From Streptomyces lincolnensis (GTDB lineage Bacteria > Actinomycetota > Actinomycetes > Streptomycetales > Streptomycetaceae): a stretch of 64,000 nucleotides of DNA. Under the pieces are notes generated by a model. The model saw nothing but the letters and a program-made list of their open reading frames with translations, had not been told where the DNA came from and did not search any database. Within the stretch, counting starts at the first letter, position 1, and the number at the start of each line of letters is the position of its first letter. Both the position numbers and the translations under genes were made by a program. The stretch covers positions 4,340,001 through 4,404,000 of the forward strand of contig NZ_CP016438.1 of NCBI RefSeq assembly GCF_001685355.1, written 5' to 3'. This document shows, in pieces, positions 31,197 through 40,961 of the stretch.

Positions 31197-32912
31197 TCAG
31201 TCCCGCGCCGCCCCTTCCAGGGACAGGTCCCAGTACGCGGCGTACCGGCCGGCGCGTCGCAGTAGTTCCTCGTGGCTGCCCTGTTCGACCACTCTCCCCG
31301 CGTCCAGGAAGGCGACCTGGTCCGCCTGGCGGGCGGTGCGCATGTGGTGGGTCACCAGGAGTACGGTTCGGCCTGCCATCAGCTGGGTGATGCCGGCGTG
31401 TACGGCTGCCTCATTCGCCGGGTCCAGGGCGGAGGTGACCTCGTCGAGGAGGACGATCGGGGCGTTCTTCAGCAGGGCGCGGGCGATGGAGACGCGTTGG
31501 CGTTCGCCGCCGGAGAGGAGTGTGCCGCCCTCGCCGACGTCCGTCGACCAGCCGCCGGGCAGTCGCTCGATCACCTCGTCGAGGCGGGCCGCGGCGGCCG
31601 CGGCCCGTACCTCGGTGTCAGTGGCGTCCGGGCGGCCGAGGCGGACGTTCTCCTCGATCGTGCCGTCGAAGAGGTAGACGTCCTGGAAGACGATGGCGAT
31701 CCGTGCCATCAGGGCCGCGGGGTCCATCTCCCGTACGTCCACGCCTCCGATCCGCACGGCGCCCGCGTCGACGTCGTAGAAGCGGGCGAGCAGGTGCAGC
31801 AGTGTCGTCTTGCCGGCGCCCGACGGGCCGACGACGGCGAGCCGCCGGCCCTCGGGGACGGAGAGCGTCACGCCGTCGGCGACCGTGCGGTCGCCGTGCC
31901 GGAAGGTGACCGCGTCGAACGTGACGTCGTGGCCGGCCGGTTCGCGCGGCACGCGAGGCTCCGGGAGCGGCTCGGTGTTCAGGACGTCGTCGAGGCGGGT
32001 GAGTTCGGCGCGGGCGGCGCGGATGCCGCCGCTCATCTCGGCGAGGGACAGCAGCGGGTCGGCGCAGCGGGCGGCGAGTACCAGGACCGCGAGCAGCTCG
32101 GCCGCGCCGATGTCCCCGCCGAGGGCGAGGTACGCGCCGAGTGCGAGCAGCGCGGTGAACACCGCCTGCACGGTGACCGCGAGACCCAGCACACCCGGCA
32201 GCGCCGACATGGTGGAGCGGCGCGAGGCGCGGCGCAGTTCCTTCAGGGAGTCGTCCAGCAGAGCGAATCGCTCGCCGGTGCGGCCGCCGGCACGCAGCAC
32301 CGGCTGGGCCTGGAGGTACTCGATGACGCGGCCGGTGGCCGCGCGCTCGCGTGCCACGCGCTCCGCGTCGGTCGCCGTCGTCGCGCGGGCCGTGCGCAGC
32401 TGGACCGCGGCCACCAACGGCACGGCGGCCAGGCCGGCAAGCCCCAGCTGCCAGTTGAAGGCGAGCATCACGGCGACGATCGTCAGCGGTGTCACACAGG
32501 CGGAGATGAACGGTGCCAGCAGGTGCGCGATCACGCCCATCGCCTGCAACACGCCCTGGCTTGCGAGGACGGACACCTCGCCGGTGCGGCCGGGTTGGTA
32601 CCAGCCGATGGGCAACCGGGCGAGATGCTCGCCGAGACGCTCGTACATGCCGTGCAGCATCGTCGTACCCACGCGGAAACCGGAGCGGTCGCTGACGTAC
32701 CGCAGCACCGCGTAGACCGCGACCGCCGCGCCGAACGCGGCCAGCCAGGGCCCGGCGTCCTCGGGTGTGCCGCCGAAGAGCGCGCGCAGCACGGGCACCA
32801 GCAGGGCGTACGACAGTCCCTCGGCGAGGGCGGTCACGGTCATCAGGGCGACGGTGCGGCGCACCGGCCCGGCGTACTCGTGGCCGAGCACGCGCAGCAG
32901 TGTGCTGATCAT
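31197..32912 (-). CDS. ABC exporter-type half transporter (IrtB-like)
   Basis: The 571-residue protein has a six-helix ABC membrane domain (about 15-300) and an ATPase domain (340-560) with Walker A GPSGAGKTT, signature LSGGERQRVS and Walker B IVLLDEVTS. ATG 32912 overlaps the partner's stop (ATGA), and the two should form a heterodimer. Exporter-fold pairs beside an AraC regulator in actinobacteria often handle siderophores. The substrate here is inferred only from that context. Confidence 0.88.
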   Translation of the reverse strand: MISTLLRVLGHEYAGPVRRTVALMTVTALAEGLSYALLVPVLRALFGGTPEDAGPWLAAFGAAVAVYAVLRYVSDRSGFRVGTTMLHGMYERLGEHLARLPIGWYQPGRTGEVSVLASQGVLQAMGVIAHLLAPFISACVTPLTIVAVMLAFNWQLGLAGLAAVPLVAAVQLRTARATTATDAERVARERAATGRVIEYLQAQPVLRAGGRTGERFALLDDSLKELRRASRRSTMSALPGVLGLAVTVQAVFTALLALGAYLALGGDIGAAELLAVLVLAARCADPLLSLAEMSGGIRAARAELTRLDDVLNTEPLPEPRVPREPAGHDVTFDAVTFRHGDRTVADGVTLSVPEGRRLAVVGPSGAGKTTLLHLLARFYDVDAGAVRIGGVDVREMDPAALMARIAIVFQDVYLFDGTIEENVRLGRPDATDTEVRAAAAAARLDEVIERLPGGWSTDVGEGGTLLSGGERQRVSIARALLKNAPIVLLDEVTSALDPANEAAVHAGITQLMAGRTVLLVTHHMRTARQADQVAFLDAGRVVEQGSHEELLRRAGRYAAYWDLSLEGAARD

Positions 32913-34807
32913 CGGGCCTCTTCCCCTTCCCTTTCCCTGGAACCGGCTTCCATGGCACCGGCTTCCACGGCACCGGCTTCCACAGCGTCGGCGTGGATCT
33001 TCCAGAATTCGGCGAACGCGCCGCCCCGCGCGAGGAGTTCCGCCGTCGTACCCCGCTCCACGATCTCGCCGTCGCGCAGCATCACGACGGTGTCGGCGTC
33101 GGCGATCGTCTCCAGGCGGTGGGCGATGACCAGCGTCGTGCGCTTCTCCCGGGTCTGCGCCAGCGCCTCGCGCACCGCCTGCTCGGTCTGCGGGTCGGCG
33201 AAGGCGGTGGCCTCGTCGAGGACCAGGACGGGGGTGTCCGCGAGCAGGGCGCGGGCGATCGAGACGCGCTGCGCCTCGCCGCCGGAGAGGCGGGCGTCCT
33301 CGCCGATCACCGAGTCGTAGCCGCGGGGCAGTTCGAGAACGCGGTCGTGGATGCTCGCCCGGCGGGCGGCGCGGACCACGGCGTCGCGGTCGGCGTGCGG
33401 GACGGCGAGGGCGATGTTGTCCGCGACCGAGGCGCGCAGCAGCCGGACGTCCTGGAAGACGAAGGACACCCGCCGGTACAGCTCCCGGCTGCCCACCTCA
33501 CGCAGGTCGACGCCGCCGAGGAGCACGGAGCCGTGCGTCGGGTCGTAGAACCGCGGCAGCAGCTGCACCAGCGTGGATTTGCCACTGCCGGACGGCCCGA
33601 CCACGGCGGTGACCGTCCCCGGCTCCAGCACCAGGTCGATACCGCGCAGCACCTCGCGCCCGGCCTCGGCACCCCCGTAGCCGAAGCGACCCTCGTTCCC
33701 GAAGCGACCCTCGTACCCGGAGCGACCCCCGTACCCGGAGCGACCCCCGTACCCGAAGCGGACGTCCCGCAGCTCCACCCGGTGTCCCTCGGGCGCCACC
33801 GGCCGTTCGGGCTCGGGCAGCGACGGTTCGGCGAGTACGTCCCGGATACGGCCTACGGCGCGCCGCGCGGCCTGTACGTCGTCGAAGCCGTGCCCGAGCG
33901 CGGCCACGGGCGCGGTCAGCCCGAGGCCGAGGAGCAGGAAGGGCAGCAGGTCCGCCGGGGCGAGCCCGCCCCCGGTGATCCGGTACGCGCCGCCGGCCAG
34001 CACCGCCAGCAGCACGAACGGCGGTGACAGCGCCACCTGCATCCCGGCGGCGACCCCGGCGAGACCGCGCACCATCCGGTAGAAACTCCGGGTGAAGTCG
34101 TCCACCGCGGTACGGAACCTGCCGTGCGCCCGCTCCGACCCGCCGAACGCCTTCACCACCGCGATGCCCTGCACGAACTCGACCACCGACGCCGAGATCC
34201 GCCCCATCGCGGCGTCGAACTCCTTCTGCTCGCGCAGCCGAGCGGGGGTCATCATCAACGGCACCAGCGCGACCGCCAGCAGCACGGGGATCAGCGTGAT
34301 CAGCGTCAGCCGCCAGTCCACGGTGAACAGGTAGCCGAGCGAGACCAGCGGCACCACGAAGGCGGAGACCAGTTCGCCCGGCGTGTGGGCGATGACCGGG
34401 TGCACGGCGCTGACGTCCTCGCCCACCACCTTCGCCAGCTCCCCGCTGCGCCGCCGCGCCAGCCAGCCGATCGGCACCCGCCCGAGCCGCGCCGCGAGTT
34501 GCCGGCGCAGCGACAGCTGCACCCGGGTGTCGAGGAGGTGTCCGACGCCGGACGAGGCGGCCGTGAACAGCAGCCGTACGAGCAGCCCTGCCGCGCCCGC
34601 GATCACGACGTCGCGCACGTGCCCGTCGTCGGCCGGCCCCGGCGCGAGCAGCGTACGGCCGAGTTCGGCGACGGCGAGCAGCGGTGCCAGGCCGGCGACG
34701 GCGCCGATGACCTGGAGGGTGACGACGACGGCGAAGCCGCCCGCGTACGGGCGCAACAGACGGGCCACGCCCGGTGGTGGCGGCGCGGTGGTTCCGGTGG
34801 AAGTCAT
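32909..34807 (-). CDS. ABC exporter-type half transporter (IrtA-like) with repeat linker
   Basis: The 632-residue partner has a membrane domain (20-320) and an ATPase domain with GPSGSGKST, LSGGEAQRVS and VLDEATAFAD. Between them are in-frame hexapeptide repeats of the type R-F/S-G-Y-G/E-G, from an 18-bp DNA repeat at 33681-33760. The C-terminus ends in V/M-E-A-G-A repeats. ATG 34807 follows AAGGTGG; the frame upstream is non-coding. It is divergent from the AraC gene across two 24-bp repeats. Confidence 0.88.
   Translation of the reverse strand: MTSTGTTAPPPPGVARLLRPYAGGFAVVVTLQVIGAVAGLAPLLAVAELGRTLLAPGPADDGHVRDVVIAGAAGLLVRLLFTAASSGVGHLLDTRVQLSLRRQLAARLGRVPIGWLARRRSGELAKVVGEDVSAVHPVIAHTPGELVSAFVVPLVSLGYLFTVDWRLTLITLIPVLLAVALVPLMMTPARLREQKEFDAAMGRISASVVEFVQGIAVVKAFGGSERAHGRFRTAVDDFTRSFYRMVRGLAGVAAGMQVALSPPFVLLAVLAGGAYRITGGGLAPADLLPFLLLGLGLTAPVAALGHGFDDVQAARRAVGRIRDVLAEPSLPEPERPVAPEGHRVELRDVRFGYGGRSGYGGRSGYEGRFGNEGRFGYGGAEAGREVLRGIDLVLEPGTVTAVVGPSGSGKSTLVQLLPRFYDPTHGSVLLGGVDLREVGSRELYRRVSFVFQDVRLLRASVADNIALAVPHADRDAVVRAARRASIHDRVLELPRGYDSVIGEDARLSGGEAQRVSIARALLADTPVLVLDEATAFADPQTEQAVREALAQTREKRTTLVIAHRLETIADADTVVMLRDGEIVERGTTAELLARGGAFAEFWKIHADAVEAGAVEAGAMEAGSREREGEEAR
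33681..33760. repeat. 18-bp tandem repeat in ABC linker
   Basis: Four full units and a partial one (type CCGAAGCGACCCTCGTAC) encode RFGYGG-like hexapeptides just before the ATPase domain. Copy number is likely to vary among strains without breaking the frame. Confidence 0.85.
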
Positions 34808-34848
34808 ACGCCCACCTTCACCGCGGCCGCGGCCCGTCGGATTGAAGA

Positions 34849-34899
34849 AATGTTCCGCCCGGGCGGGTCCGCAGCAATGTTCCGCCCGGACGGGGTCCG
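34849..34899. promoter_or_regulatory. Paired direct repeats in divergent promoter (AraC operator)
   Basis: Two copies of AATGTTCCGCCCGG[G/A]CGGG start 27 bp apart (34849 and 34876) between the ABC pair and the AraC gene. Direct repeats at about 2.5 helical turns suit an AraC dimer or tetramer. Confidence 0.6.
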
Positions 34900-34911
34900 T
34901 AGCATGGACGC

Positions 34912-35778
34912 ATGTCAACTGCCGTGCGCCGGTGCGTCGCTGCCCCCGTGTGGGAGGTCACGCGGCCGGCCAGGCCCGGCCGCGTACCCGGCGTCGTCCT
35001 GACGGGGTTCCGCGACCTCGGCCCGGCTCCGGTCGACCACCGGCTCGACCCGCACCCCGTGCTGACGCTGGCGCTGACCTGCGGCGAGGCGGCGCTCGGC
35101 ATCGACGAGTCGACGGGGCGGCAGCACCGCGGCAGCCTCGTCACCGGGCTCGGGTTCGGCGCCGGCGGTGCGGCGCGGGTGCGGGCCGCGAACGTCGAGT
35201 GGATACAGGTGCGGCTGTCCCCCGCCATCGCGCGCGCCGTGCTGGGGGTGAGCCCTGCCGAGCTGGAGAACTCCGTGGTGGCTCTGGACGACCTGTGGGG
35301 AGAGCGGCGGGCGGCCCGGCTGCGCGAGCAGCTGGCCCGGGCCGCCTCGTGGGAGGCACGCTTCGCGCTCGTCGAAGGCTTCCTCACCCCGTTGTCCGCC
35401 ACGGGGCCCGCCATCGAGCCGGAGCTGGCCTGGGCCTGGGACCGTATCGTCGCCGGGCACGGCCGGGTGCGGGTCGACGGGCTGGCCGCCGAGCTGGGCT
35501 GGAGCCGCAAGCGCCTGTGGTCCCGCTTCCACACGCAGCTCGGCCTGCCGCCCAAGCGTGCCGTGCAGCTCGTCCGCTTCGACTGGGCCGCCACCCGCCT
35601 GGCCGGGGGCCAGGATGCGGCCGGGGTCGCCGCCGACTGCGGCTACGCCGACCAGTCCCATCTGCACCGGGAGGTCGTGGCGTTCACCGGCGTGACCCCC
35701 GCGACCGTGGCCGGCGGGTCGCTCATCGCGACGGCCGACTTGGCGTGGGTGGACCAGGTGCCGCGCCTGTCGGTATGA
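34912..35778 (+). CDS. AraC-family transcriptional regulator
   Basis: The 288-residue protein has a variable N-terminal sensing domain (1-170) and a C-terminal AraC double helix-turn-helix (about 185-265: VDGLAAELGWSRKRLWSRFH and AADCGYADQSHLHREV). It should control the divergent ABC pair through the repeats at 34849-34899 and probably itself. Confidence 0.9.
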   Translation: MSTAVRRCVAAPVWEVTRPARPGRVPGVVLTGFRDLGPAPVDHRLDPHPVLTLALTCGEAALGIDESTGRQHRGSLVTGLGFGAGGAARVRAANVEWIQVRLSPAIARAVLGVSPAELENSVVALDDLWGERRAARLREQLARAASWEARFALVEGFLTPLSATGPAIEPELAWAWDRIVAGHGRVRVDGLAAELGWSRKRLWSRFHTQLGLPPKRAVQLVRFDWAATRLAGGQDAAGVAADCGYADQSHLHREVVAFTGVTPATVAGGSLIATADLAWVDQVPRLSV

Positions 35779-35853
35779 CGGGGCAATGCCCTGGCCTCCC
35801 GCTACACGCATGGCCGCACCCGCCACCGCCGCCAACCGGCAGCGCCGCGACCC

Positions 35854-36546
35854 TCACCCTCCTCGCCGCTGGTCGCCCACCAGGCCGGTTTCGTAGGCGA
35901 CGATCACGAGTTGGGCGCGGTCGCGGGCGTGGAGCTTGGCGAGCAGGCGGCCGATGTGGGTCTTGACCGTGGCGAGGCTGAGGTGGAGGTGTTCGGCGAT
36001 CTCGGTGTTGGACAGGCCCCGGGCGGTCAGGCCGAGGACCTCCAGTTCCCGGGCGGTGACGCCGTCCAGTGAGCGGCTGGGCGGACGTGCGGGCTCGGGA
36101 CGGCGGGCGAACTCCGCGATCAGGCGGCGGGTCACCGAGGGGGCGAGCAGCGCCTCGCCCGCGGCGACGACGCCGACGGCGGTGAGGACCTCGGTCGGTG
36201 GGGTGTCCTTGAGCAGGAAGCCCGCGGCGCCGGCGCGCAGGGCGGCGTAGACGTACTCGTCCAGGTCGAAGGTGGTGAGGATGAGGACGCGGACGTCGGA
36301 CAGGGCCGGGTCCGAGGAGATCTGCCGGGTCGCCTCGATGCCGTCGAGGTCGGGCATGCGGATGTCCATCAGCACGACGTCCGGCCGCTCGCGGCGGGCG
36401 AGTTCGACGGCCTCGGCTCCGTTGGCGGCCTCGCCCACGGCGGTCATGCCGGGCGTGTGGTCGACGAGGACCCGGAAGCTGCCGCGCACCATCGCCTGGT
36501 CGTCGGCGATCAGCACCCGGACCGGGGGCGCGTCGGTCATGGTCAT
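35854..36546 (-). CDS. NarL-family response regulator
   Basis: The 230-residue protein has a receiver domain with phospho-acceptor Asp in VVLMDIRMPD (about 58) and a LuxR-type helix-turn-helix at 165-215 (TARELEVLGLTARGLSNTEI). ATG 36546 overlaps the kinase stop as ATGA, so the pair is translationally coupled. A second ATG two codons on is equally usable. Targets are unknown; the membrane protein gene in the same operon is one candidate. Confidence 0.94.
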   Translation of the reverse strand: MTMTDAPPVRVLIADDQAMVRGSFRVLVDHTPGMTAVGEAANGAEAVELARRERPDVVLMDIRMPDLDGIEATRQISSDPALSDVRVLILTTFDLDEYVYAALRAGAAGFLLKDTPPTEVLTAVGVVAAGEALLAPSVTRRLIAEFARRPEPARPPSRSLDGVTARELEVLGLTARGLSNTEIAEHLHLSLATVKTHIGRLLAKLHARDRAQLVIVAYETGLVGDQRRGG

Positions 36547-37697
36547 CGGTTCCCTTCGGTGGGCAGACGGACGGACACCGCGAAGCCGCCCTCCGGCCGG
36601 GGGCCCGCCTCGAAGCTGCCGCCGTACATCATCGCCCGTTCGCGTATCCCCAAGAGCCCGTGTCCGCCCGGCAGTTCGCGGACGGGCCGGCCGGGGCCGG
36701 GCGGTGGTCCCTCGTCGGCGATGTCGATGCGGATCTCTCGTTCGCTCGCCTCCACCGTGACCCGGCAGCGGGTCGGGGCGGCGTGCCGGACCGCGTTGGT
36801 GAGGGACTCCTGGACGATCCGGTAGACGGTCAGCTGTATCCCCTCGGCCAGGTCTTTCGTGGCGCGGACCGTCAGGTCGACGTCCACCCCCGCCCGGTTC
36901 GCCTCCTCCGCGAGCGAGTCGAGGTGGTCGAGGCCCGGCGCGGGTCCCAGGGGTGCGCCCTCGGTCCGCAGGACACCGAGCGTGCGCCGCATCTCGGCCA
37001 GCGCGGAACGGCTCGTCTCCTCGATGACCTTGAGGGCGGCCCGCGCCTCCCGCGGGTCGGCCTCCGCCACATGCCCGGCGACGCCCGCCTTGACGGCGAT
37101 CAGGCTGAGGTTGTGCGAGACGATGTCGTGCAGTTCACGGGCGATCCGCAGCCGCTCCTCGTCCAGTGCCCGCTCCGACCGGCGCCGCAGTTCCCGGGCC
37201 CCCCTGGCCCGGCGGCCACGCACGGCGAACCCCGCGCCCCACGCCCCGCCGACCACCAGGAGCACGAGCCCGGCCACCCCGACGGCGTCCCGCCCGTCCC
37301 CGGCGGGAGTGACCACCGCCTCGCCGAGGTACACGGCACCGCCCGCCACCGCCAGCGTCACCGCGAGGGCGGGCACGGACCGGCGGGCGGGCTCGGCCAG
37401 TGCGACGAGGTAGGCCGCGAGCCCGGCGGCGGCGTACGGCTCGCGCGGGATGTCGAGGAGCGACGCCGTGGCCAGGGCGGCGAGGACGACTGCCAGGACC
37501 GCGAGCGGCAGGCGGCGGCGTACGGCGATCGGCAGGCCGACCGCGGCGGCGATCAGACAGCCGAGCCAGAACGGTCCGGTGTAGACGGGCTGGCCGTCCA
37601 CGGCGGTCAGCCGGGCGAAGCCGACGTACACGGCGGTCAGGACCAGGGCCGCGGCGAGGTCGAGGGCGTGGAGATGGCGCTGCCGCTCGGGCTTCAT
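36543..37697 (-). CDS. NarL-type sensor histidine kinase
   Basis: The 384-residue kinase has five or so N-terminal membrane helices (to about 165), then HisKA_3 with RIARELHDIVSHNLSLI and a C-terminal ATPase domain (NAVRHA, GGHGLLGIRER). It cognately phosphorylates the regulator at 35854. ATG 37697 is chosen; GTG 37724, directly after the upstream stop, would add nine residues. Confidence 0.93.
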   Translation of the reverse strand: MKPERQRHLHALDLAAALVLTAVYVGFARLTAVDGQPVYTGPFWLGCLIAAAVGLPIAVRRRLPLAVLAVVLAALATASLLDIPREPYAAAGLAAYLVALAEPARRSVPALAVTLAVAGGAVYLGEAVVTPAGDGRDAVGVAGLVLLVVGGAWGAGFAVRGRRARGARELRRRSERALDEERLRIARELHDIVSHNLSLIAVKAGVAGHVAEADPREARAALKVIEETSRSALAEMRRTLGVLRTEGAPLGPAPGLDHLDSLAEEANRAGVDVDLTVRATKDLAEGIQLTVYRIVQESLTNAVRHAAPTRCRVTVEASEREIRIDIADEGPPPGPGRPVRELPGGHGLLGIRERAMMYGGSFEAGPRPEGGFAVSVRLPTEGNR

Positions 37698-37724
37698 GAA
37701 CCGACCGTACGTGAACACGGGCAC

Positions 37725-38513
37725 TCAACCGGCCTGTCCGAGCAGCATCATCAGGGCGACCGTCACCAGTGTCAGCGGTACCCAGCGCAGCACCACCGCC
37801 CGGCCGGGGCGGGGCCCTTCGGACAGCAGCGCCAGCCCCAGCGGCACCAGGGCGACGCACAGTCCGGCCAGGGCCACCAGCGACAGCGGGGTGGTCCCCT
37901 TGAGGACTCCGAGGGGCAGTGCCGCGGTGAGGCCGAGTGCGGCGGCGCGGACCGGCCCGAGCACCCGGGTCCGCCAGGCGCCGAGGGCGATGACGATCCA
38001 CCCGGCGACGATGGCGAGGTTCAGCGTGGCGAAGACGTGGAAGGCGCCGTAGCCGGCCGAGACGGCTTCGGTCGCGGGCCCGGCCCCCTGGGAACGCACC
38101 AGCTGGAAGGCCATGTGGTCCACCCCCGCGTGGAAGGCGCGGGCGAACAGCCCGAACATCACCAGGACCCCGCCCCACAGGCCCCAGCCGGCACTGTGCG
38201 CCCCGATCCGCGCGGCCAGCACCGCCACCGCCGGCCACAGCAGCAGGCTGCCCGCGGCGAAGAGGCCGTACGCGGTGGCCATCAGGGCGGGGTGCCGCTC
38301 GTACGCGGCGAGTTGGTCGGGGAAGAAGAAGGGGAAGCGGGCCCGCGCCACCGCGCCGGCCAGCATCAGCAGGGGGCCGAGCACCATGGCGGTGCCGCCC
38401 ACCCAGCGTCCGGGGAAGCCGGTGGTCCCCCACCGCTCCACAGGCATCGTGGCATGCAGTCGGACGCCGGTCGTGGTGACCGGGGCGGCCATGGATGTCG
38501 TCGGATTCGTCAT
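37725..38513 (-). CDS. Six-to-seven-helix membrane protein of unknown function
   Basis: The 262-residue hydrophobic protein has helices near 40-60, 78-100, 105-125, 155-180, 188-210 and 238-258, and no recognised enzymatic motif. It lies directly upstream of the two-component genes with no gap, so it may be the sensor's membrane partner or the signal source. Confidence 0.8.
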   Translation of the reverse strand: MTNPTTSMAAPVTTTGVRLHATMPVERWGTTGFPGRWVGGTAMVLGPLLMLAGAVARARFPFFFPDQLAAYERHPALMATAYGLFAAGSLLLWPAVAVLAARIGAHSAGWGLWGGVLVMFGLFARAFHAGVDHMAFQLVRSQGAGPATEAVSAGYGAFHVFATLNLAIVAGWIVIALGAWRTRVLGPVRAAALGLTAALPLGVLKGTTPLSLVALAGLCVALVPLGLALLSEGPRPGRAVVLRWVPLTLVTVALMMLLGQAG

Positions 38514-38573
38514 GCCGAGGACGATGCCCTCATCGTGCCCGCGGTGCGTCGGACCAGGAGCTGAACTGCGGGG

Positions 38574-39911
38574 TCAGACCCTGGTATGACCCGTCCGGCC
38601 GCCTCGACATCCTGCGAAGGGGATACCGGGGTCCGCCGCTCCTTCGGTCTTCTCGGCAGCCTGGCTTCCGTCGCCCGCGTCCGCGGCGGAGGACCGGTAC
38701 CGGGACGGGACGGAGCGTGAGCCGCTGCCGCGACCGGCGTCCGACGCCGGTTCGGGAACGGCGGCCTCGGTTGCGGGAACGGCCGGTTTGCGGAGCAGGA
38801 GCAGTGCCGCGTCGTCGTGCAGTCGGCCGCCCACGTGCGCCAGCAGTTCGTCATGGAGCGCGGTGAGGGTGGCGGACGGCTCGTCGGACAAGTGGCGGGC
38901 CAGCCCTTCGGCGAGCGGGTAGAACTCACGGCCGTGGTTGCGGGCCTCGGTGACCCCGTCGGTGTAGAGCAGCAGTTGATCCCCGTCGGCGAAGGGCAGC
39001 ACCTGGAGGCTGGGGGTCTCGTCCGTGAGGGCGCGCAGCCCGAGGGGCGGGGCCGGACGGGCGGGCTCCACCGCCACGACGGTGCCGGATTCGCGCACCA
39101 GCAGCGGAGGCGCGTGTCCACAGTTGACCACCTCCAGATGGCCTGCCTGCGGATACCCGGCGACCACGGCGGTGACGAAGTCGTCAGAGCCGAGGTTGCG
39201 CGCCAGGCTCCGCTCGATCCTGCCGACGACGGCGAGCAGATCGGGCTCGTCATAGGCGGCCTCGCGGAAGACACCGAGGACGAGTGCGGCGGTCCCCACG
39301 GCCGGCAGCCCCTTGCCCCGCACATCGCCGACGATCAGCCTGACCCCGTACGGGGTGGGCACCAGCGCGTAGAGGTCCCCGCCGATACGGGCCTCCGCCG
39401 CCGCGGCGCTGTAGCGGACGGCCACCTGGAACGGGCCGACAGTCACCGGTACGGGCTTGAGGAGCGCGTGCTGGGCGGCCTCCGCGACCGAGCGGACGGC
39501 CGCGAGCACCCGTTCACGACGCCCGCGCAGCGCGCTGGCGAGGCTGCTTGCCAGCGTGACGGCCGTCAGGGCGGACAGTACGGCCGTCAGCTCGTCTCCC
39601 GGAACACCGTCCCGGGTTCCGAGCGTCGCGCCCAGCACCGCGGCGAGCAGGCCGACACAGAGGACTCCGCGCGGCCCGCTGGTGGTGGCGGCCAGCGCGG
39701 GCCCGGCCGCGAGCAGTGCCAGCCAGATCGTCCCCACTCCACACGCGACGTCGACGAGCACGACGACGGAAACGATCAGCACCGGCAGTACGGGTGTACC
39801 GGCGGCCAGCTGTGCGGCGGCATGTTTCCGGGGCGCGGGCCCGCCGGCCGCCCGGTTCCTGAACGGCCGTATAGGCCAGTGGTCGCCACCACGGTCTCGG
39901 GCCTGACTCAT
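38574..39911 (-). CDS. Membrane-anchored SpoIIE-type PP2C phosphatase
   Basis: The 445-residue protein has three to four membrane helices at about 38-125. The PP2C/SpoIIE domain follows (ARIGGDLYALV; LIVGDVRGKGLPA; VVNCGHAPPLL; LLLYTDGVTEA), with Asp residues for two metal ions. The C-terminus is a 60-residue low-complexity tail. It should dephosphorylate an anti-sigma-factor antagonist, linking a membrane signal to sigma control. ATG 39911 is used because frame further up lacks helices or a ribosome site. Confidence 0.9.
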   Translation of the reverse strand: MSQARDRGGDHWPIRPFRNRAAGGPAPRKHAAAQLAAGTPVLPVLIVSVVVLVDVACGVGTIWLALLAAGPALAATTSGPRGVLCVGLLAAVLGATLGTRDGVPGDELTAVLSALTAVTLASSLASALRGRRERVLAAVRSVAEAAQHALLKPVPVTVGPFQVAVRYSAAAAEARIGGDLYALVPTPYGVRLIVGDVRGKGLPAVGTAALVLGVFREAAYDEPDLLAVVGRIERSLARNLGSDDFVTAVVAGYPQAGHLEVVNCGHAPPLLVRESGTVVAVEPARPAPPLGLRALTDETPSLQVLPFADGDQLLLYTDGVTEARNHGREFYPLAEGLARHLSDEPSATLTALHDELLAHVGGRLHDDAALLLLRKPAVPATEAAVPEPASDAGRGSGSRSVPSRYRSSAADAGDGSQAAEKTEGAADPGIPFAGCRGGRTGHTRV

Positions 39912-40010
39912 GCTTCGTCCGTAGTCCTCACCTGTGCGCGGAATGCACTCCTGAAATGTCTCTTTCATCCAGGAAAGGGGTTCGGCCCGGACGCCACAAG
40001 GAGAGGATTT

Positions 40011-40772
40011 TCAGATAGTGAGCGAAAGGCCCCTGGTCACGCGACTCGCGGTCGGGATCAGCCGCGCCAGAATCTCCTGGAGTCGGGAGAGCCGGTCCGC
40101 CCGCAGTGAGACGCCGAGCGAACCGAGTGTGTCACCGCTGTAGACGGGCACGGCGACACAGACCGTACCGAGGGCGTACTCCTCCAGATCCGTGACGGCC
40201 GGGGCCACGGGTGAGTGGTCGAGTCGCCGGAGCAGCTCCGGAGGGCTGGTGATGGTCCGTGGTGTGAGGTCGGCGAGGTGGTGCCGGGCGAGGTAGTCCT
40301 TGCGGGCCTCGTCGTCCAGTTCCCGCAGCACGGACTTGCCCAGCGCGGTGGCGTGCCCCGCGTCCTCGAATCCCACCCAGAGGTCGACACGGGGCGCCTG
40401 GGGGCCGTCGACGATCTCGGCGACCCGGATCTCGCCCTCCTCGTAGAAGGTGAGGTAGGCGGCGGTCGCGAGCTCGTCCCGCAGAGCGGCGAGCGTGGGA
40501 CGGACACGGCTGAGCAGCATCTGCCCGCGGCCCGTGGTGTGCAGCGTCTGAAGCTTGTCGCCCAGGACGAACCCGCCGTCGTCCAGCTTCCGCAGGTATC
40601 CGTCGTGGACCAGCGTCCGCAACAGGTGATAGGCGGTGGCCAGGGGCAGTCCCGTCTCACGTGCCAGTTGCTTCGCCGGCGCGCCGTTCTCGTGCGCGCT
40701 CACCGCCTCCAGCAGTCGGAGTGCCCGCTGCACGGAAGTGATGAGCGTAGGGCCACCCTCGTGAGCACCCAT
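40011..40772 (-). CDS. IclR-family transcriptional regulator
   Basis: The 253-residue protein has a winged helix-turn-helix (about 12-65: KQLARETGLPLATAYHLLRT) and an IclR effector domain (80-245: GHATALGKSVLREL, GTVCVAVPVY). It should respond to a small aromatic or sugar acid. No co-directional target gene adjoins it; the neighbour on one side is relic DNA, so its original partner may be lost. Confidence 0.92.
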   Translation of the reverse strand: MGAHEGGPTLITSVQRALRLLEAVSAHENGAPAKQLARETGLPLATAYHLLRTLVHDGYLRKLDDGGFVLGDKLQTLHTTGRGQMLLSRVRPTLAALRDELATAAYLTFYEEGEIRVAEIVDGPQAPRVDLWVGFEDAGHATALGKSVLRELDDEARKDYLARHHLADLTPRTITSPPELLRRLDHSPVAPAVTDLEEYALGTVCVAVPVYSGDTLGSLGVSLRADRLSRLQEILARLIPTASRVTRGLSLTI

Positions 40773-40961
40773 ACGACCAGCGTGCGCCGAGCACGCGACA
40801 CAGGCAAGGCGCGCGCCCCTTCACACCTCCGCGCGGCCCCGCGCACCGGCGCCCGCGGCCGGCCCCGCGCCCGGAACGGCGGGGAGCCGGCCACAGCGGG
40901 GAGCCGGCCTGGATGCCGTACGGCAGTCCGCAGCGGTCACCGGGGCGCGACCGCGTCCTCC

